From: Tibeticola sediminis
Lineage (GTDB): Bacteria; Pseudomonadota; Gammaproteobacteria; Burkholderiales; Burkholderiaceae_C
Reading direction: 5' to 3'
DNA length: 64,000 bases
NCBI RefSeq assembly: GCF_003843835.1
Contig: NZ_RKQL01000002.1
Coordinates: 357,624-421,623, forward strand
Shown here one piece after another: positions 29,750-40,759 of the stretch (positions within the stretch are counted from its first letter, which is position 1; each line of letters begins with the position of its first letter). The position numbers were made by a program, and so were the translations under genes. The notes beneath the pieces are model-generated. The model was given only the letters and a program-made list of their open reading frames with translations. It did not search any database and was not told where the DNA came from.

Positions 29750-31114
29750 TCAGCCCGCGGCGCGGCCGCCTCGCGCGCGCAGTGCGCGCACGCCCTGCCC
29801 CGCCGCGCGGCCGGTGGCAAAGCAAGCGGTGAGCAGGTAGCCGCCGGTGGGCGCTTCCCAGTCGAGCATTTCGCCGGCGCAGAACACGCCGGGGTGGCTG
29901 CGCAGCATCAGAGCGTCGTCGAGGGCCTCGAAGCGCACGCCGCCGGCGGTGCTGATGGCTTCTTCGATCGGCCGCGGCGCATTGAGAATCACAGGCAGGG
30001 CCTGGATCGCCTGCGCGAGCGCGTCCGGGTCGTGTAGGACCGATGGCGTGCAGAGCTCGTAGAGCAAAGCGGTCTTCACGCCGTCGAGACCAAGCCGGCT
30101 TTTGAGGTGGCTGGAGAGGCTGCGCGAGCCGCGCGGGTGAGCCACTTCGGCACGCACGCGCTCAGGCGGCCAATCGGGCAGCAGGTTCAGGTGGAACGTG
30201 ACCTGGCCCTGGGTTTCGATGGTGTCGCGCAACCAGGCGGACGCTGCGTAGACCAGGCTGCCCTCCACGCCGTGCGCAGTCAGCACGAACTCGCCCTTGC
30301 GCTCGAACACCGCGCCGTCCGGCGCAGCCAAGCGCAGCGCCACCGACTTGAGCGGTGCGCCCGCAAAGCGCTCGCGCAGATGGGCTGACCAGCCCTGGCC
30401 GTCGCGGCCGGCGGCGTCGAAGCCGCAATTGGCGCTGCGCAGCGGCGCCACGGGCACGCCGTGCGCCTGCAGCCACGCCACCCATGCGCCGTCCGAGCCC
30501 AGGCGCGGCCAGCTTGCCCCGCCGAGCGCCAGTACCACCTGCGCGGCGCGCACCGACTCGAGGCCCTGCGGGCCATCGAATTCGAGCCTCCAGCCCCCGA
30601 GCGGCGCGGGTGTGAGCCCGCCGAGCCAACGGCGTCGCATGTGAAACTGCACCGGCACGCCGCCCGGCCCGGGGTGCCGCAGCCGATGCAGCCACGCGCG
30701 CAGCAGCGGCGCGGCCTTGAAGTCCACCGGAAACACACGCTGTGAACTGCCAACGAAGGTCTCCACCCCCAGGCCGCGCGCCCAGTCGCGCAAAGCCTCG
30801 GGCCCAAATGCGCGCAGCAGCGGTTCGAGCGCCGCGCGGCGCGTGCCGTATCGACCCAGGAACGCCTCGATCGGCTCGGCATGGGTGAGGTTGAGGCCGC
30901 CTTTGCCAGCGAGCAAAAACTTGCGCCCGACCGAGGGCATTGCATCGAACACATGCGCCGCGGTGCCCGCCGCACCGAGCACCTCGGCGGCCATGAGCCC
31001 AGCCGGCCCGGCGCCGACGACGGCCACGTCCACATACCGTGGCGCGGTTTCGCGTTCGACCGGGGTGGGCGCGGGCACGCCCGATGTCCGCGGAAAGGTC
31101 GCCTCGATGCTCAT
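29750..31114 (-). CDS. TIGR03862-type HI0933-family flavoprotein
   Basis: 454 residues. Rossmann FAD site [18 protein letters not shown] near residue 30, followed by [19 protein letters not shown], the hallmark of the HI0933/YhiN (BaiN-like) family of NAD(P)/FAD-dependent oxidoreductases. A second FAD contact is [19 protein letters not shown] near the C-terminus. The 70-residue-shifted TIGR03862 subgroup matches best by its [19 protein letters not shown] segment. Substrate unknown. The ATG overlaps the YgiQ stop by four bases. Confidence 0.88.
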   Translation of the reverse strand: MSIEATFPRTSGVPAPTPVERETAPRYVDVAVVGAGPAGLMAAEVLGAAGTAAHVFDAMPSVGRKFLLAGKGGLNLTHAEPIEAFLGRYGTRRAALEPLLRAFGPEALRDWARGLGVETFVGSSQRVFPVDFKAAPLLRAWLHRLRHPGPGGVPVQFHMRRRWLGGLTPAPLGGWRLEFDGPQGLESVRAAQVVLALGGASWPRLGSDGAWVAWLQAHGVPVAPLRSANCGFDAAGRDGQGWSAHLRERFAGAPLKSVALRLAAPDGAVFERKGEFVLTAHGVEGSLVYAASAWLRDTIETQGQVTFHLNLLPDWPPERVRAEVAHPRGSRSLSSHLKSRLGLDGVKTALLYELCTPSVLHDPDALAQAIQALPVILNAPRPIEEAISTAGGVRFEALDDALMLRSHPGVFCAGEMLDWEAPTGGYLLTACFATGRAAGQGVRALRARGGRAAG

Positions 31115-33522
31115 CGACCCCGACGCGCCGTTGCACGGGGGGCCTGGCGCGGTGCGGAGGGGCTCGGCGGGCGCGCTGCACCGTGCTCGCGCGGCGGCAG
31201 ACCCGTGTGTTGGGTGAGCAGCCGCCCGCGCGGGGGGCGTTGGGCAGCGCTGGCTTTGGCGCGCTCAGCCGACGGGACGGCCGCACCGCCTGGCGATCGC
31301 TTGCCCGAGGCGCCCGCCTTGCCAGGCACGTCCAGCGGCTGCCAGGTCGGCACGAGGTGATGCTTGCCGTTGCCGATGAGGTCGGCGCGACCCATGGCTT
31401 TGAGCGCTTCGCGCAGCAGCGGCCAGTTGGCCGGGTCGTGGTAGCGCAGAAAGGCTTTGTGTAGCCGGCGGCGGCGCTCGCCGCGGACCACGTCCACCGC
31501 CTCGTCAGGCTGTTCGACCTCGCGGTGGATCTTGCGCAAGGTGTTGCGCCCGGTGTGGTACATCGCGGTGGCGGTGGCCATGGGGCTGGGGTAGAAGGTC
31601 TGCACCTGGTCGGCGCGAAAACCGTTTTTCTTGAGCCAGAGCGCGAGGTTCATCATGTCCTCGTCGCGGGTGCCGGGGTGCGCGGCGATGAAGTACGGGA
31701 TGAGGTACTGCTTCTTGCCCGCCTCGGCGCTGGCTTTCTCGAACATCGCCTTGAAGCGGTCATAGGTGCCGATGCCGGGCTTCATCATCTTCGACAGCGG
31801 CCCGGCCTCGGTGTGCTCAGGCGCGATCTTGAGGTAGCCGCCGACATGGTGGGTGACGAGTTCCTTGACGTACTCGGGGCTTTGCACCGCCAGGTCGTAG
31901 CGCAGACCCGAGCCGATGAGGATCTTCTTCACGCCCTTCAAGGCGCGGGCGCGGCGGTAGAGGCGGATGAGCGCGCTGTGGTCGGTGGTGAGGTTCGGGC
32001 AGATGCCGGGGTAGACGCAGCTGGGCTTGCGGCAGGCGGCCTCGATCTCGGGGCTCTTGCAACCAAGGCGGTACATGTTGGCGGTGGGGCCGCCGAGGTC
32101 GGAGATGGTGCCGGTGTAGCCCTGAACCTTGTCGCGGATGTCCTCGATTTCGGCCAGGATGGAGTCTTCGCTGCGGCTTTGGATGATGCGGCCTTCATGC
32201 TCGGTGATGGAGCAAAAGGTGCAGCCGCCGAAACAGCCGCGCATGATGTTGACCGAGAAGCGGATCATCTCCCAGGCCGGAATCTTGGTACGGCCGTCAT
32301 GGCGGCCGTGCTCGTCGGCATACGCGGGGTGAGGGCTGCGCGCATACGGCAGGCCAAACACCCAGTCCATCTCGGCAGTGGTGAGCGGAATCGGCGGCGG
32401 GTTGATCCAGACGTCGCGCGCGGTGGTGCCTTCGCCGTGTGCCTGTACCAGCGCGCGGGCATTGCCGGGGTTGGTCTCCAGATGCAGCACGCGGTTGGCA
32501 TGGGCATAGAGCACGGGGTCGGCCTTGACCTGCTCGTAACTCGGCAGGCGGATGACGGTGCGCTCGCGCGGGATGCGCGCACGGCCCGACGCACGGCTCG
32601 GCGGCACGAAATGCAGGGTCTGGCCAGATGTTTGTGGATTTTTTTCGACGTTTGCCGGCGTGTTTCGGGAGTCGACTGCTATGGTTTTTGCATCGTCGCG
32701 GCTGCAGCCGGCGCCCTGGCTCGCGGCCTGCTCGGCGGTGGTTTGGTACGGGTTGAGGTGGGCGTCGACCGGGCCGGGGGTGTCGACCTCGGTGGAGTCG
32801 ATTTCGAGCCAGCCCTCGGGGCTCGTGCGGCGCACGAAGGCGGTGCCGCGCACGTCGGTGATTTCATGCACCGGCACGCGCGCGGCAATGCGGTGCGCGA
32901 CCTCCACCAACGCGCGCTCGGCATTGCCATAGAGCAGGATGTCGCATTTGCTGTCCACCACAATGGAGCGGCGCACCTTGTCGCTCCAATAGTCGTAATG
33001 CGCGATACGCCGCAGACTGCCCTCGATGCCGCCGAGCACGATGGGCACGTCGGGATAGGCCTCGCGGCAGCGCTGGCTGTAGACGATGGCCGCGCGGTCG
33101 GGGCGCTTGCCGCCGACGTCGCCGGGGGTATAAGCGTCGTCGCTGCGGATTTTCCGATCCGCCGTGTAGCGGTTGATCATCGAATCCATGTTGCCCGCCG
33201 TCACGCCCCAAAACAGATTAGGCTTGCCCAGCGCCTTGAAGGGTTCGGCGCTGGTCCAATCGGGCTGGGCGATGATGCCGACCCGAAACCCCTGCGCCTC
33301 GAGCACACGGCCGATCACGGCCATGCCGAAGCTCGGGTGGTCCACATAGGCGTCGCCGGTGACCAGGATGACGTCGCAACTGTCCCAGCCCAGACGGTCC
33401 ATCTCCTCGCGGCTCATGGGCAAAAACGGCGCCGTGCCAAAGCGCGCCGCCCAATATTTGCGGTAGCTGGTGAGCGGCTTGGCAGCGCGCGGGAAAAAGG
33501 AGACGTCGGCGTAGGCGTTCAT
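31111..33522 (-). CDS. ygiQ: YgiQ family radical SAM protein
   Basis: 803 residues from the ATG at 33522 ([20 protein letters not shown]); the frame to 33579 has no support. A B12-binding-like N-terminal domain is followed by a radical SAM domain with the cluster motif at Cys430, Cys434 and Cys437 ([11 protein letters not shown]). The C-terminal 60 residues are Arg/Pro/Ala-rich. Function of the family is not established. Residues about 275-303 (between NPYQTTAEQ and the conserved [10 protein letters not shown]) are an atypical AT-rich insertion that matches the class D repeat. The flavoprotein gene follows by overlap. Confidence 0.9.
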   Translation of the reverse strand: MNAYADVSFFPRAAKPLTSYRKYWAARFGTAPFLPMSREEMDRLGWDSCDVILVTGDAYVDHPSFGMAVIGRVLEAQGFRVGIIAQPDWTSAEPFKALGKPNLFWGVTAGNMDSMINRYTADRKIRSDDAYTPGDVGGKRPDRAAIVYSQRCREAYPDVPIVLGGIEGSLRRIAHYDYWSDKVRRSIVVDSKCDILLYGNAERALVEVAHRIAARVPVHEITDVRGTAFVRRTSPEGWLEIDSTEVDTPGPVDAHLNPYQTTAEQAASQGAGCSRDDAKTIAVDSRNTPANVEKNPQTSGQTLHFVPPSRASGRARIPRERTVIRLPSYEQVKADPVLYAHANRVLHLETNPGNARALVQAHGEGTTARDVWINPPPIPLTTAEMDWVFGLPYARSPHPAYADEHGRHDGRTKIPAWEMIRFSVNIMRGCFGGCTFCSITEHEGRIIQSRSEDSILAEIEDIRDKVQGYTGTISDLGGPTANMYRLGCKSPEIEAACRKPSCVYPGICPNLTTDHSALIRLYRRARALKGVKKILIGSGLRYDLAVQSPEYVKELVTHHVGGYLKIAPEHTEAGPLSKMMKPGIGTYDRFKAMFEKASAEAGKKQYLIPYFIAAHPGTRDEDMMNLALWLKKNGFRADQVQTFYPSPMATATAMYHTGRNTLRKIHREVEQPDEAVDVVRGERRRRLHKAFLRYHDPANWPLLREALKAMGRADLIGNGKHHLVPTWQPLDVPGKAGASGKRSPGGAAVPSAERAKASAAQRPPRGRLLTQHTGLPPREHGAARPPSPSAPRQAPRATARRGR
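32630..32695. repeat. Class D short repeat inside ygiQ
   Basis: The signature TAGCA-N17-GCCGGC is found on the minus strand (GCCGGC at 32654-32659, TGCTA at 32677-32681), with AT-rich arms including a T7 run on the plus strand. It is translated in frame as residues about 275-303 of YgiQ ([19 protein letters not shown]). It is richer in A/T than the gene around it. Boundaries are approximate. Confidence 0.6.
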
Positions 33523-33626
33523 GGCGCGGGCTTTAGGGCAACCTGACAGTGTACGCGGAGCACGCCACACTCTGCTCATGCGGGGGCTTGCTCGTCCCGC
33601 GCGAGCAGCCGCTTCGCGGGGCTGGC

Positions 33627-33791
33627 TCAGAGGCTGGGAGGGAATTGGGCGTGCCCGAAGGGGCGCCCCAAAACGCGCCCGAGTAGGCGCAAAGCACAGC
33701 CGTAGCTCGGGCTACGGCGCGCATTTGCAACGCCCTCTGGCGTGTTTTGGGGCGTCAAAGCGGGCATGACCAATTCCCTCTCAGCCTCTCA
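33627..33791. repeat. Class A palindromic element, copy 3 (159 bp) flanked by TCA
   Basis: The element is 33630-33788 with TCA at 33627-33629 and 33789-33791. The core 33686-33734 is identical to copy 1. It lies between ygiQ and the end of the amidase gene, eight bases beyond the amidase stop codon. Confidence 0.85.
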
Positions 33792-33799
33792 GCGGTGCC

Positions 33800-36340
33800 C
33801 TACGGCTCGAGGGTCAGCGTGTGGGCCTTGCGCGTGGCGTCGCGCTGCAGCGGACGGTATTGCACGGCAGCCCATTCCTCCCGCATGTCGCGGTACCGGT
33901 CGGAGAACACCAGCCCGCTCTGGCCGGTCTGATAGATGAAGCGCGACTGCTCCGGGTCGGAAAGGTCATGCAGCAGCCGCAGCGAGGCCGCGTGCCGGTT
34001 GGCGAACGGGTTCTGAGCGTCGTTGGGCCAGTATTGACCCACGTTGACTGTGAAGTTATCGCCCCCGGTCGGCACGCGCACGTCGAAGAAGCGCGCCAGC
34101 GCCGGCACGTTGCCCAAAGGCCGGTGCACGCTCAGCGCTTCGTGGATGCGGCCCCATTGCCACTGCGCAACCTCGTCGCCGAGCATCGAGCGCAAGCGCT
34201 CGAGCGCCCGATCGAAGGCTGCGAGCGCCACCGCGTCGCAGCCGCTGGCACCACACCAATACGCATCCTTGCGGACAAGCATCCCCTCCACGCCGCTGCG
34301 GAAATGCCGCTTGCCGTACAGCGCCTCGAGCTTGTCGGTGCCGATGCGCGGCTCGATCAACGCGCGGGTGAGTTCGTCGGCCCACACCGCGTGTATGGCT
34401 GGCGCGGCGCGATCGGCGGCCATGACGCCGTCAAAGCCTTCAAGGGCGCGGCGCGCGGCTGCGGCCAAGGGGTGCTTGGAAGCGGCGGCGGCGCGCTCGA
34501 GCCAAGGAAAGATCTTGATCGCTGCGGCCGAGTGCTGGTCGGCCTGGATCGCGCGCAGGCTTTCGAGGTCGTGCTTGGGGCGCGCCGAGAGCAACTCGGC
34601 GATGCGTTTGGCGCGATAGGGCTCGTGCCAGTCCTGCCCCATGAAGTAGGGATAGCCCTCGGGGGTGATGCGCTCGTTGGCGGTGGCGATCCAGCCGCGC
34701 GCGGCGGTCTGCGCGGGGTTGTCCTGGGGCGTTTGGGCAAAACCGATCCAGCCCGACCAGTCGTACCGCGCTTCCCAACCCGGGCTGGGGGCGACGCCGC
34801 GGATGTCGTTGTCGGGCCGGCGCAGCGGCGCGCGACCGATGGCCTTGTAGCCGATCCGGCCCTCGGTGTCGGCGAACACCGCGTTTTGCATCGGCGAATG
34901 CCAGTTCGAGAACGCCTGCAGCAGTTCGGGCACGTTGCGTGCCCGGTTGGATGCGAGGCCCGCGACGACGGTGTGGTTGTCGGCATCGAGCGCGCTCCAG
35001 CGCAGCGCCACCGCGTAGCGACTGCGGTCGATCAGGCGCTCATACGCGTCCTGAGCGTCGCTCAGCACCGGGCCGTGGCGGGTTTCGCGCAGCGTCACGA
35101 CGACATCGGGCTTGCCCTTGACCTTGAACACCTCGCGCCGCTCGGTGAAGTCGGCCCAGCCGCTGGGCGTGCGGTATTGATGCGGGTTGTCGGGGTTGAT
35201 CTGCTCGAGGTAGAGGTCTTGCACGTCGGGGCCCGTGTTGGTCACCCCCCAGGCCACGCCGGCCGTGCGCCCAATGACGACGAAAGGCAGCCCCGGAAAG
35301 GTGGCGCCGATCGCATCGACCCCGGCAATGACCGAGCCATCGGGGCGGCGGCTTTCGGGGGCGCGCAGATGCGCGAAGTACCAGATGGCTGGCGCCGAGA
35401 GTCCCAAGTGCGGGTCGTTCGCGAGCAGCGGCTTGCCGCTGGCGCTGTGGCTGCCCGCAACCACCCAGTTGTTGCTGCCCTTGCCCTCGAGCGTGCCGGC
35501 GTCGCGCACAAAGGCCTGCGCCCAGGCGGCGAGCGACGCAGCCTCCCCTGCGGGCTCGGCTGCGCCCATTTTTGAAGAAAAACCCGCCGATGCCGGCGTG
35601 AAATGGCCTTTTTTTGCTACTTTTTCAGGAGTTTCTTGCGACTTCCGGTAGACCCCGAGCCGCTGGTACAGCGCCGCGAGGTCGACCACCGTGGCAGGCT
35701 TTTCGCCCTCGTAGGCGGGCATGAGCTCCCACAGCCGCTGCGTGGGCAGTCTTTCGAGCAGCGACAGGCGCGCGAATTCGTTGCCCCAGTTTCCGCCCAG
35801 GTCCAGCGCCATCATCAAGGCCCAGCCCACGCTGTCCTCGGGCGTCCAGCGTCCGGGCGCCACGCCAAGCACGCGGAACTCGGGTTGCAGCGGCACCCCC
35901 GGCTGCGCATGGTAGGCATTGATGCCCTCGGCATACGCGGCCAGCGCCTCCCGCGCCTCGGCGGGCAGGCCCGCATACTGCGCCTGCGCCGCGCGCATGA
36001 TGCCCAGCCCGCGCAGCAGCCGGTCCGTCGGCAACGTCGCCTCACCCAGGATTTCGGAGAGTTCACCGTGCATCACCCGGCGGTTGAATTCGAGCTGCCA
36101 GCCACGCTCCTGGGCATGGACCCAACCGAGCGCACGCCAGGCATCGGGCGCGCTGCGGGCCTCGATGTGCGTGACATCCGATGCGTCGCGCCAAACTTCC
36201 ACCGGCGCCTGCAACCCGTGCAGAGGTGCCCGGCCATCGAGCAGCGGCAGGCTGCGCTGCACCCCAACCGCAAAAACCGCCAAGCCCAAGACCACCAGTG
36301 CTCCGAGCCCGACGCCCAGACGAACCATCCAACGACGCAT
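33800..36340 (-). CDS. Penicillin-acylase-type Ntn-hydrolase (possible acyl-homoserine-lactone or other amide acylase)
   Basis: About 846 residues from the ATG at 36340 (AGGAGG eight bases upstream; another ATG lies two codons earlier). An N-terminal signal anchor (about 5-28) directs it to the periplasm. The alpha-chain region (GLQAPVEVWRDASDVTHIEA; ALGWVHAQERGWQLE) is typical. The predicted autocatalytic site is GKG-SNNWVVAGSHSASGKPLL, giving catalytic N-terminal Ser at about residue 289. The beta chain has the LANDPHL and FPGLPFVVIGRTAGVAWGVTNT motifs and an oxyanion-region asparagine. Substrate is unknown. Residues about 233-260, in the spacer peptide ahead of the cleavage site, carry a class D repeat. 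A class A repeat follows the stop. Confidence 0.88.
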   Translation of the reverse strand: MRRWMVRLGVGLGALVVLGLAVFAVGVQRSLPLLDGRAPLHGLQAPVEVWRDASDVTHIEARSAPDAWRALGWVHAQERGWQLEFNRRVMHGELSEILGEATLPTDRLLRGLGIMRAAQAQYAGLPAEAREALAAYAEGINAYHAQPGVPLQPEFRVLGVAPGRWTPEDSVGWALMMALDLGGNWGNEFARLSLLERLPTQRLWELMPAYEGEKPATVVDLAALYQRLGVYRKSQETPEKVAKKGHFTPASAGFSSKMGAAEPAGEAASLAAWAQAFVRDAGTLEGKGSNNWVVAGSHSASGKPLLANDPHLGLSAPAIWYFAHLRAPESRRPDGSVIAGVDAIGATFPGLPFVVIGRTAGVAWGVTNTGPDVQDLYLEQINPDNPHQYRTPSGWADFTERREVFKVKGKPDVVVTLRETRHGPVLSDAQDAYERLIDRSRYAVALRWSALDADNHTVVAGLASNRARNVPELLQAFSNWHSPMQNAVFADTEGRIGYKAIGRAPLRRPDNDIRGVAPSPGWEARYDWSGWIGFAQTPQDNPAQTAARGWIATANERITPEGYPYFMGQDWHEPYRAKRIAELLSARPKHDLESLRAIQADQHSAAAIKIFPWLERAAAASKHPLAAAARRALEGFDGVMAADRAAPAIHAVWADELTRALIEPRIGTDKLEALYGKRHFRSGVEGMLVRKDAYWCGASGCDAVALAAFDRALERLRSMLGDEVAQWQWGRIHEALSVHRPLGNVPALARFFDVRVPTGGDNFTVNVGQYWPNDAQNPFANRHAASLRLLHDLSDPEQSRFIYQTGQSGLVFSDRYRDMREEWAAVQYRPLQRDATRKAHTLTLEP
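35571..35632. repeat. Class D short repeat inside the penicillin-acylase gene
   Basis: TAGCA-N17-GCCGGC on the minus strand (GCCGGC at 35592-35597, TGCTA at 35615-35619), with a T7 run on one side and AAAAA on the other. Translated as KVAKKGHFTPASAGFSSKM. It falls in the region between the alpha chain and the catalytic serine that is normally excised or variable in this enzyme family. Confidence 0.65.
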
Positions 36341-36444
36341 CGCCATGCCCTCCTACCGAATGTTGGATTGTGCGCGAAGGCAGCGCTCTGCCCGCCACCT
36401 ACTCCGCGGCCACGCGCGGTGGCGAACACGGATTCAGCGTGCCC

Positions 36445-37428
36445 TCAGCTCTGGCGCTTGAGCATCATGGTTCCGTCGTGGACGGCGAAGGTCACGACCA
36501 CCGCGGTGAAGTCGCTGAACGGCGCGCCGAGCGCAAGCTCACCCGAACCGACCAGCACGCACTCGTTGCGGCGCAGCGCGATTTCGTTGCCCTCGTTGCC
36601 CAGGCGCACCCAGGTTCCATAGGAACTCAAATCGGTCAGCACGAATTGATTTTCGACCCAGTCGATCCGCGCATGCTGGCGCGACACCCTCAGGTCGTTG
36701 ATCGGGAAATCCACGTCGCGCGCCCGACCGATGAACACCGGGCAGGCGCTGGCCGCGCAGGACAAGTGCTGATTCATCCAGTCGAGGTCGATGCGGCTCA
36801 TGGCGCGCGCGAGCTCGAAGGCCACATCTTCGGGCGCAAGCGTCGCAGGCAGCGTCTGCATCGCCGTGACCTCGCCCGTGTTCCAGTCGACCCGGCTCAC
36901 TTCCTTCGGTGTCGAGAAGCCGCGTAGCGGAATATGCCCGAGCGAGCGCACGCGCAGCTCGGGGTCGCCCGAAATCATGCCCGCCAGTGCGTCGTTGACC
37001 CAGATTTCACCGCCTGCAGCCAGATCGCACAGCCGGGCAGCGAGATTCACCGCCTCGCCGAACCAGTCGCCCTCTTGCTCGACCGCGGGCCCCAGCGCCG
37101 CTGCCGCGCGCAGCTGCAGCACGAACTTGGCCGGCAGGCGTTGGGCGCGGCTTTGATGCTCGCGCTGCAGGGCAACCATGGCGGCAACGGCAGCGGCCGG
37201 GTCCGAAAAAACCGCGAGCAAGCCGTCGCCCAAAGTCTTGACGATGCGCCCGCCGTGCGCCTTGAACACTTCGGCCATCAGGCGCGTCAGGCGCATGACG
37301 GCCTCGGTGGCGCGGCTGTCGCCCAGCGTCTCGAACAAGGCGGTGCTGCGCGTGATGTCCGCGAACACGACGGTTTGCATCGATGTGCCCGCGGGGCTGG
37401 AGAGGCTCGATTCCAAGGGAGACGACAT
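36445..37428 (-). CDS. Class III adenylate/guanylate cyclase domain fused to an FHA domain
   Basis: About 327 residues from the ATG at 37428; an ATG at 37443 is possible and neither has a clear ribosome site. The cyclase homology domain (about 16-175) has both metal-binding aspartates: Asp24 in VVFADITRSTALF and Asp68 in IVKTLGDGLLAVF, and the GEAVNLAARL segment. The C-terminal FHA domain (about 225-315) has the phospho-threonine-binding pattern FIGRARD...SRQHARI...NQFVLTDLSSYGTWV. This suggests a cyclic-nucleotide output modulated by a phosphoprotein. A Cys-containing linker (CAASACPVF) joins the domains. The neighbouring gene upstream is divergent. Confidence 0.85.
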   Translation of the reverse strand: MSSPLESSLSSPAGTSMQTVVFADITRSTALFETLGDSRATEAVMRLTRLMAEVFKAHGGRIVKTLGDGLLAVFSDPAAAVAAMVALQREHQSRAQRLPAKFVLQLRAAAALGPAVEQEGDWFGEAVNLAARLCDLAAGGEIWVNDALAGMISGDPELRVRSLGHIPLRGFSTPKEVSRVDWNTGEVTAMQTLPATLAPEDVAFELARAMSRIDLDWMNQHLSCAASACPVFIGRARDVDFPINDLRVSRQHARIDWVENQFVLTDLSSYGTWVRLGNEGNEIALRRNECVLVGSGELALGAPFSDFTAVVVTFAVHDGTMMLKRQS

Positions 37429-37584
37429 AAGTGAACCAATCATCAGCGAAAACGCATGGAAGAACGCTGACAACTCCTGCGGGCTCCGGCACTTCTGCGC
37501 TCGGCCGTTGCGCCATCACAACGTTTGGCTTGCTCTGGGAACGCGACGGGCGTAGGGTGAACGTCCCCTCCGACGGAGCGCGCC

Positions 37585-37947
37585 ATGCGACTCAAAAAGC
37601 CGGCACTGACTTTCGGTTTCTCCCATTGGTTCCACATCCCATGGCGCCGTGGAGCGAAGCCGTCTCTGAACAACGCTGGCCTCGAACCCATACGGGATGC
37701 CTTGCGGTCGGCCCTGGGACACGACGACGGACCGCTGGCGAGCCAACTGCGGCACCGCATCGATGGGGCCCCAACAGCCGAAGCCCTGTGGTTTCTGCGC
37801 GGTGACGTGATGCTTTGCCTGGCCCAGCGCCTGGGTGAGCGCGCCGCGCGGGAGCAGATTCGAGCCCTGGACCGGGTTTTTCAGGGGCGATATCCCGAGT
37901 TCTGGGGCAGCCAGCCGCCCGAGCCGTCTGCCGTCCGCATGCACTGA
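37585..37947 (+). CDS. Hypothetical protein, divergent from the cyclase gene
   Basis: 120 residues, preceded by GGAG six bases before the ATG. Basic N-terminus (RLKKPALTFGFSHWFHIPWRR), a helical middle (IRDALRSALGHDDGPLASQL) and an ALDRVFQGRYPEFW ending. No signal peptide, transmembrane helix or motif I recognise. No frame on the other strand looks better, and codon use is high-GC at third positions, supporting a real gene. Function unknown. Confidence 0.6.
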   Translation: MRLKKPALTFGFSHWFHIPWRRGAKPSLNNAGLEPIRDALRSALGHDDGPLASQLRHRIDGAPTAEALWFLRGDVMLCLAQRLGERAAREQIRALDRVFQGRYPEFWGSQPPEPSAVRMH

Positions 37948-37988
37948 CGCTTTCGAAGCCCCTCACCGCCGCACCAGCGGAATCCGGG

Positions 37989-38933
37989 TCAGACGTGGCC
38001 CCAGACCAGCAGCGCATCGCGCCCGTCGAGCGCCAGATCGACCTTCGCCCCCACCGGCAACAATACCTTCGTCGGCACGTGCCCAAACGGCAAGCCGGTG
38101 AGCACCGGGATGTCGACCAGGCTGCGCAGGCGCTGCACGACGGTCTTCATCGAAAACCCACGATCGGCCGGCGTGAGTCGGTATTGGGTGAAGCTGCCGA
38201 GCAGCAGCGCCTTTTGGCGGCCCAGTACCCCGGCGTGTAAGAGTTGCGTGAGCATCCGTTCGATGCGAAATGGATGCTCGTTCACATCCTCGAGAAACAA
38301 CACGCCGCCGCGCACCTCGGGCCACCAGGGCGTGCCGAGCAGCGACACCAGCATCGACAGATTTCCCCCCCAAAGCGTCGCCCCATGCACCGCGCGGGTG
38401 CGCAGCCGATCGAGCCCCGGGTCCGCCACGGCGGCGCCAGCACCGCGCTCGGCGCTCAGGCGCCAGCCCGTCCCCTCGCCCTGCTCCAGCAGCAGATCGT
38501 CGAAGCACGCGGCCATGATCTCGTCGGGTTCGGACTCGCTGCCGAAGTCGTCGGTCAAACCCGGTCCGGCCCAACTCGATGCGCCCGTGCGGGCGAGCAA
38601 GCCAAGCTGCAAGGCGGTGAAGTCGCTGTGACCGACGAAACGAAGGCCGCGTTCCACCGCCTTCGCCATGGCCTTCCAGGGCAGGTCCGGCAGGATGCGG
38701 GTCAGGCCGTAGCCACCGCGCGACATCAAGGCCACATCGGCGCCACTGGCCGCCGCGCGCGCCACGGCAGCGACGCGCGTCGGGTCGTCACCCGCGAAAC
38801 GCTGATACCGGTCCAGCGCGGCCGGATCGACCTCCACCTGATGTCCCAGGGCCTCGAGGCGGCGCACGCCCCGACGAAAGGCGGCGCGGTCGCGCACCGC
38901 ACCCGAAGGCGAAAAAACGTAAATATGGCTCAT
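37989..38933 (-). CDS. ldcA: LD-carboxypeptidase (LdcA, peptidase S66)
   Basis: 314 residues from the ATG at 38933 (MSHIYVFSPSG); the frame continues upstream but that region is the end of tadA. LdcA removes the terminal D-alanine from murein tetrapeptides in peptidoglycan recycling. SRGGYGLTRILPDLPW and GHSDFTALQLGLL with nucleophile Ser103 match the S66 family, as does FLEDVNEHPFRIERMLTQL. Cytoplasmic, with no signal peptide. It lies 50 bases after the tadA fusion and is probably in the same leftward transcript. Confidence 0.9.
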   Translation of the reverse strand: MSHIYVFSPSGAVRDRAAFRRGVRRLEALGHQVEVDPAALDRYQRFAGDDPTRVAAVARAAASGADVALMSRGGYGLTRILPDLPWKAMAKAVERGLRFVGHSDFTALQLGLLARTGASSWAGPGLTDDFGSESEPDEIMAACFDDLLLEQGEGTGWRLSAERGAGAAVADPGLDRLRTRAVHGATLWGGNLSMLVSLLGTPWWPEVRGGVLFLEDVNEHPFRIERMLTQLLHAGVLGRQKALLLGSFTQYRLTPADRGFSMKTVVQRLRSLVDIPVLTGLPFGHVPTKVLLPVGAKVDLALDGRDALLVWGHV

Positions 38934-38983
38934 GGACTCAGGGCTGGGTGGACGGATCGGCAGATGTACGAGCCGCCCAATCT

Positions 38984-40387
<1,404 letters not shown>

Positions 40388-40446
40388 TCATTTTCAATAG
40401 CAGAGAATGACCATCTCACGCTGGCACTCCGCGAAAAAACCCCGAA
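40388..40446. repeat. Class D short repeat, intergenic copy upstream of tadA
   Basis: TAGCA (40398-40402), 17 bases, GCTGGC (40420-40425), flanked by TTTTC on the left and a run of six A on the right. This is the only copy not inside a gene, so its full extent is best seen here. It lies between the tadA start and the stop of the small anchored protein. Confidence 0.6.
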
Positions 40447-40453
40447 ATTGTGG

Positions 40454-40468
40454 CCTCTCAGCCTCTCA
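40454..40468. repeat. Solo end of a class A element
   Basis: CCTCTCAGCCTCTCA is identical to the right terminus of class A copies 1-3, but no left arm or core is present; sequence diverges immediately to the left. It overlaps the stop codon of the small anchored protein. It may be the remnant of an excised or deleted class A element. Confidence 0.5.
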
Positions 40469-40702
40469 CTGCCCTTCCGGCATCGGCCGAGGCTGCTGCA
40501 TCAGGCTCTCGACCTGCTGGCGCACCTGCTGCTGGGTTTGCCGCGCCTGTTCACGCACAGTCACCGCCGACGACGCATCGCTCGCCGGAGCGACCACGGC
40601 CGCAGGCACCACCCGATCGTGCGCCGCCAGCTGCTTCTTCACCACCAAGCCCAGCACCGCCAGCGCGACCAAGACGCCGACGAGCTCGAAGATGCCTTTC
40701 AT
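40466..40702 (-). CDS. Small membrane-anchored protein of unknown function
   Basis: 78 residues, with AGGAGG upstream of the ATG. An N-terminal hydrophobic helix (IFELVGVLVALAVLGLVVKK) anchors it, followed by an Ala/Val/Ser linker and a Gln-rich amphipathic segment (REQARQTQQQVRQQVESLMQ). The arrangement suggests an inner-membrane protein with a periplasmic or cytoplasmic coil. It lies between guaA (57 bases) and tadA on the same strand. I do not recognise a family. Confidence 0.75.
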   Translation of the reverse strand: MKGIFELVGVLVALAVLGLVVKKQLAAHDRVVPAAVVAPASDASSAVTVREQARQTQQQVRQQVESLMQQPRPMPEGQ

Positions 40703-40759
40703 CGTTCCTCCTACTTTTTGCGAGACTCGCTCACCGAGGAACCGCTGCCGGTCTGCGAC

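Noticed and set aside
31525..33546. A 673-codon plus-strand frame opposite ygiQ
   Set aside because: Antisense shadow; the minus-strand frame has the radical SAM motif.
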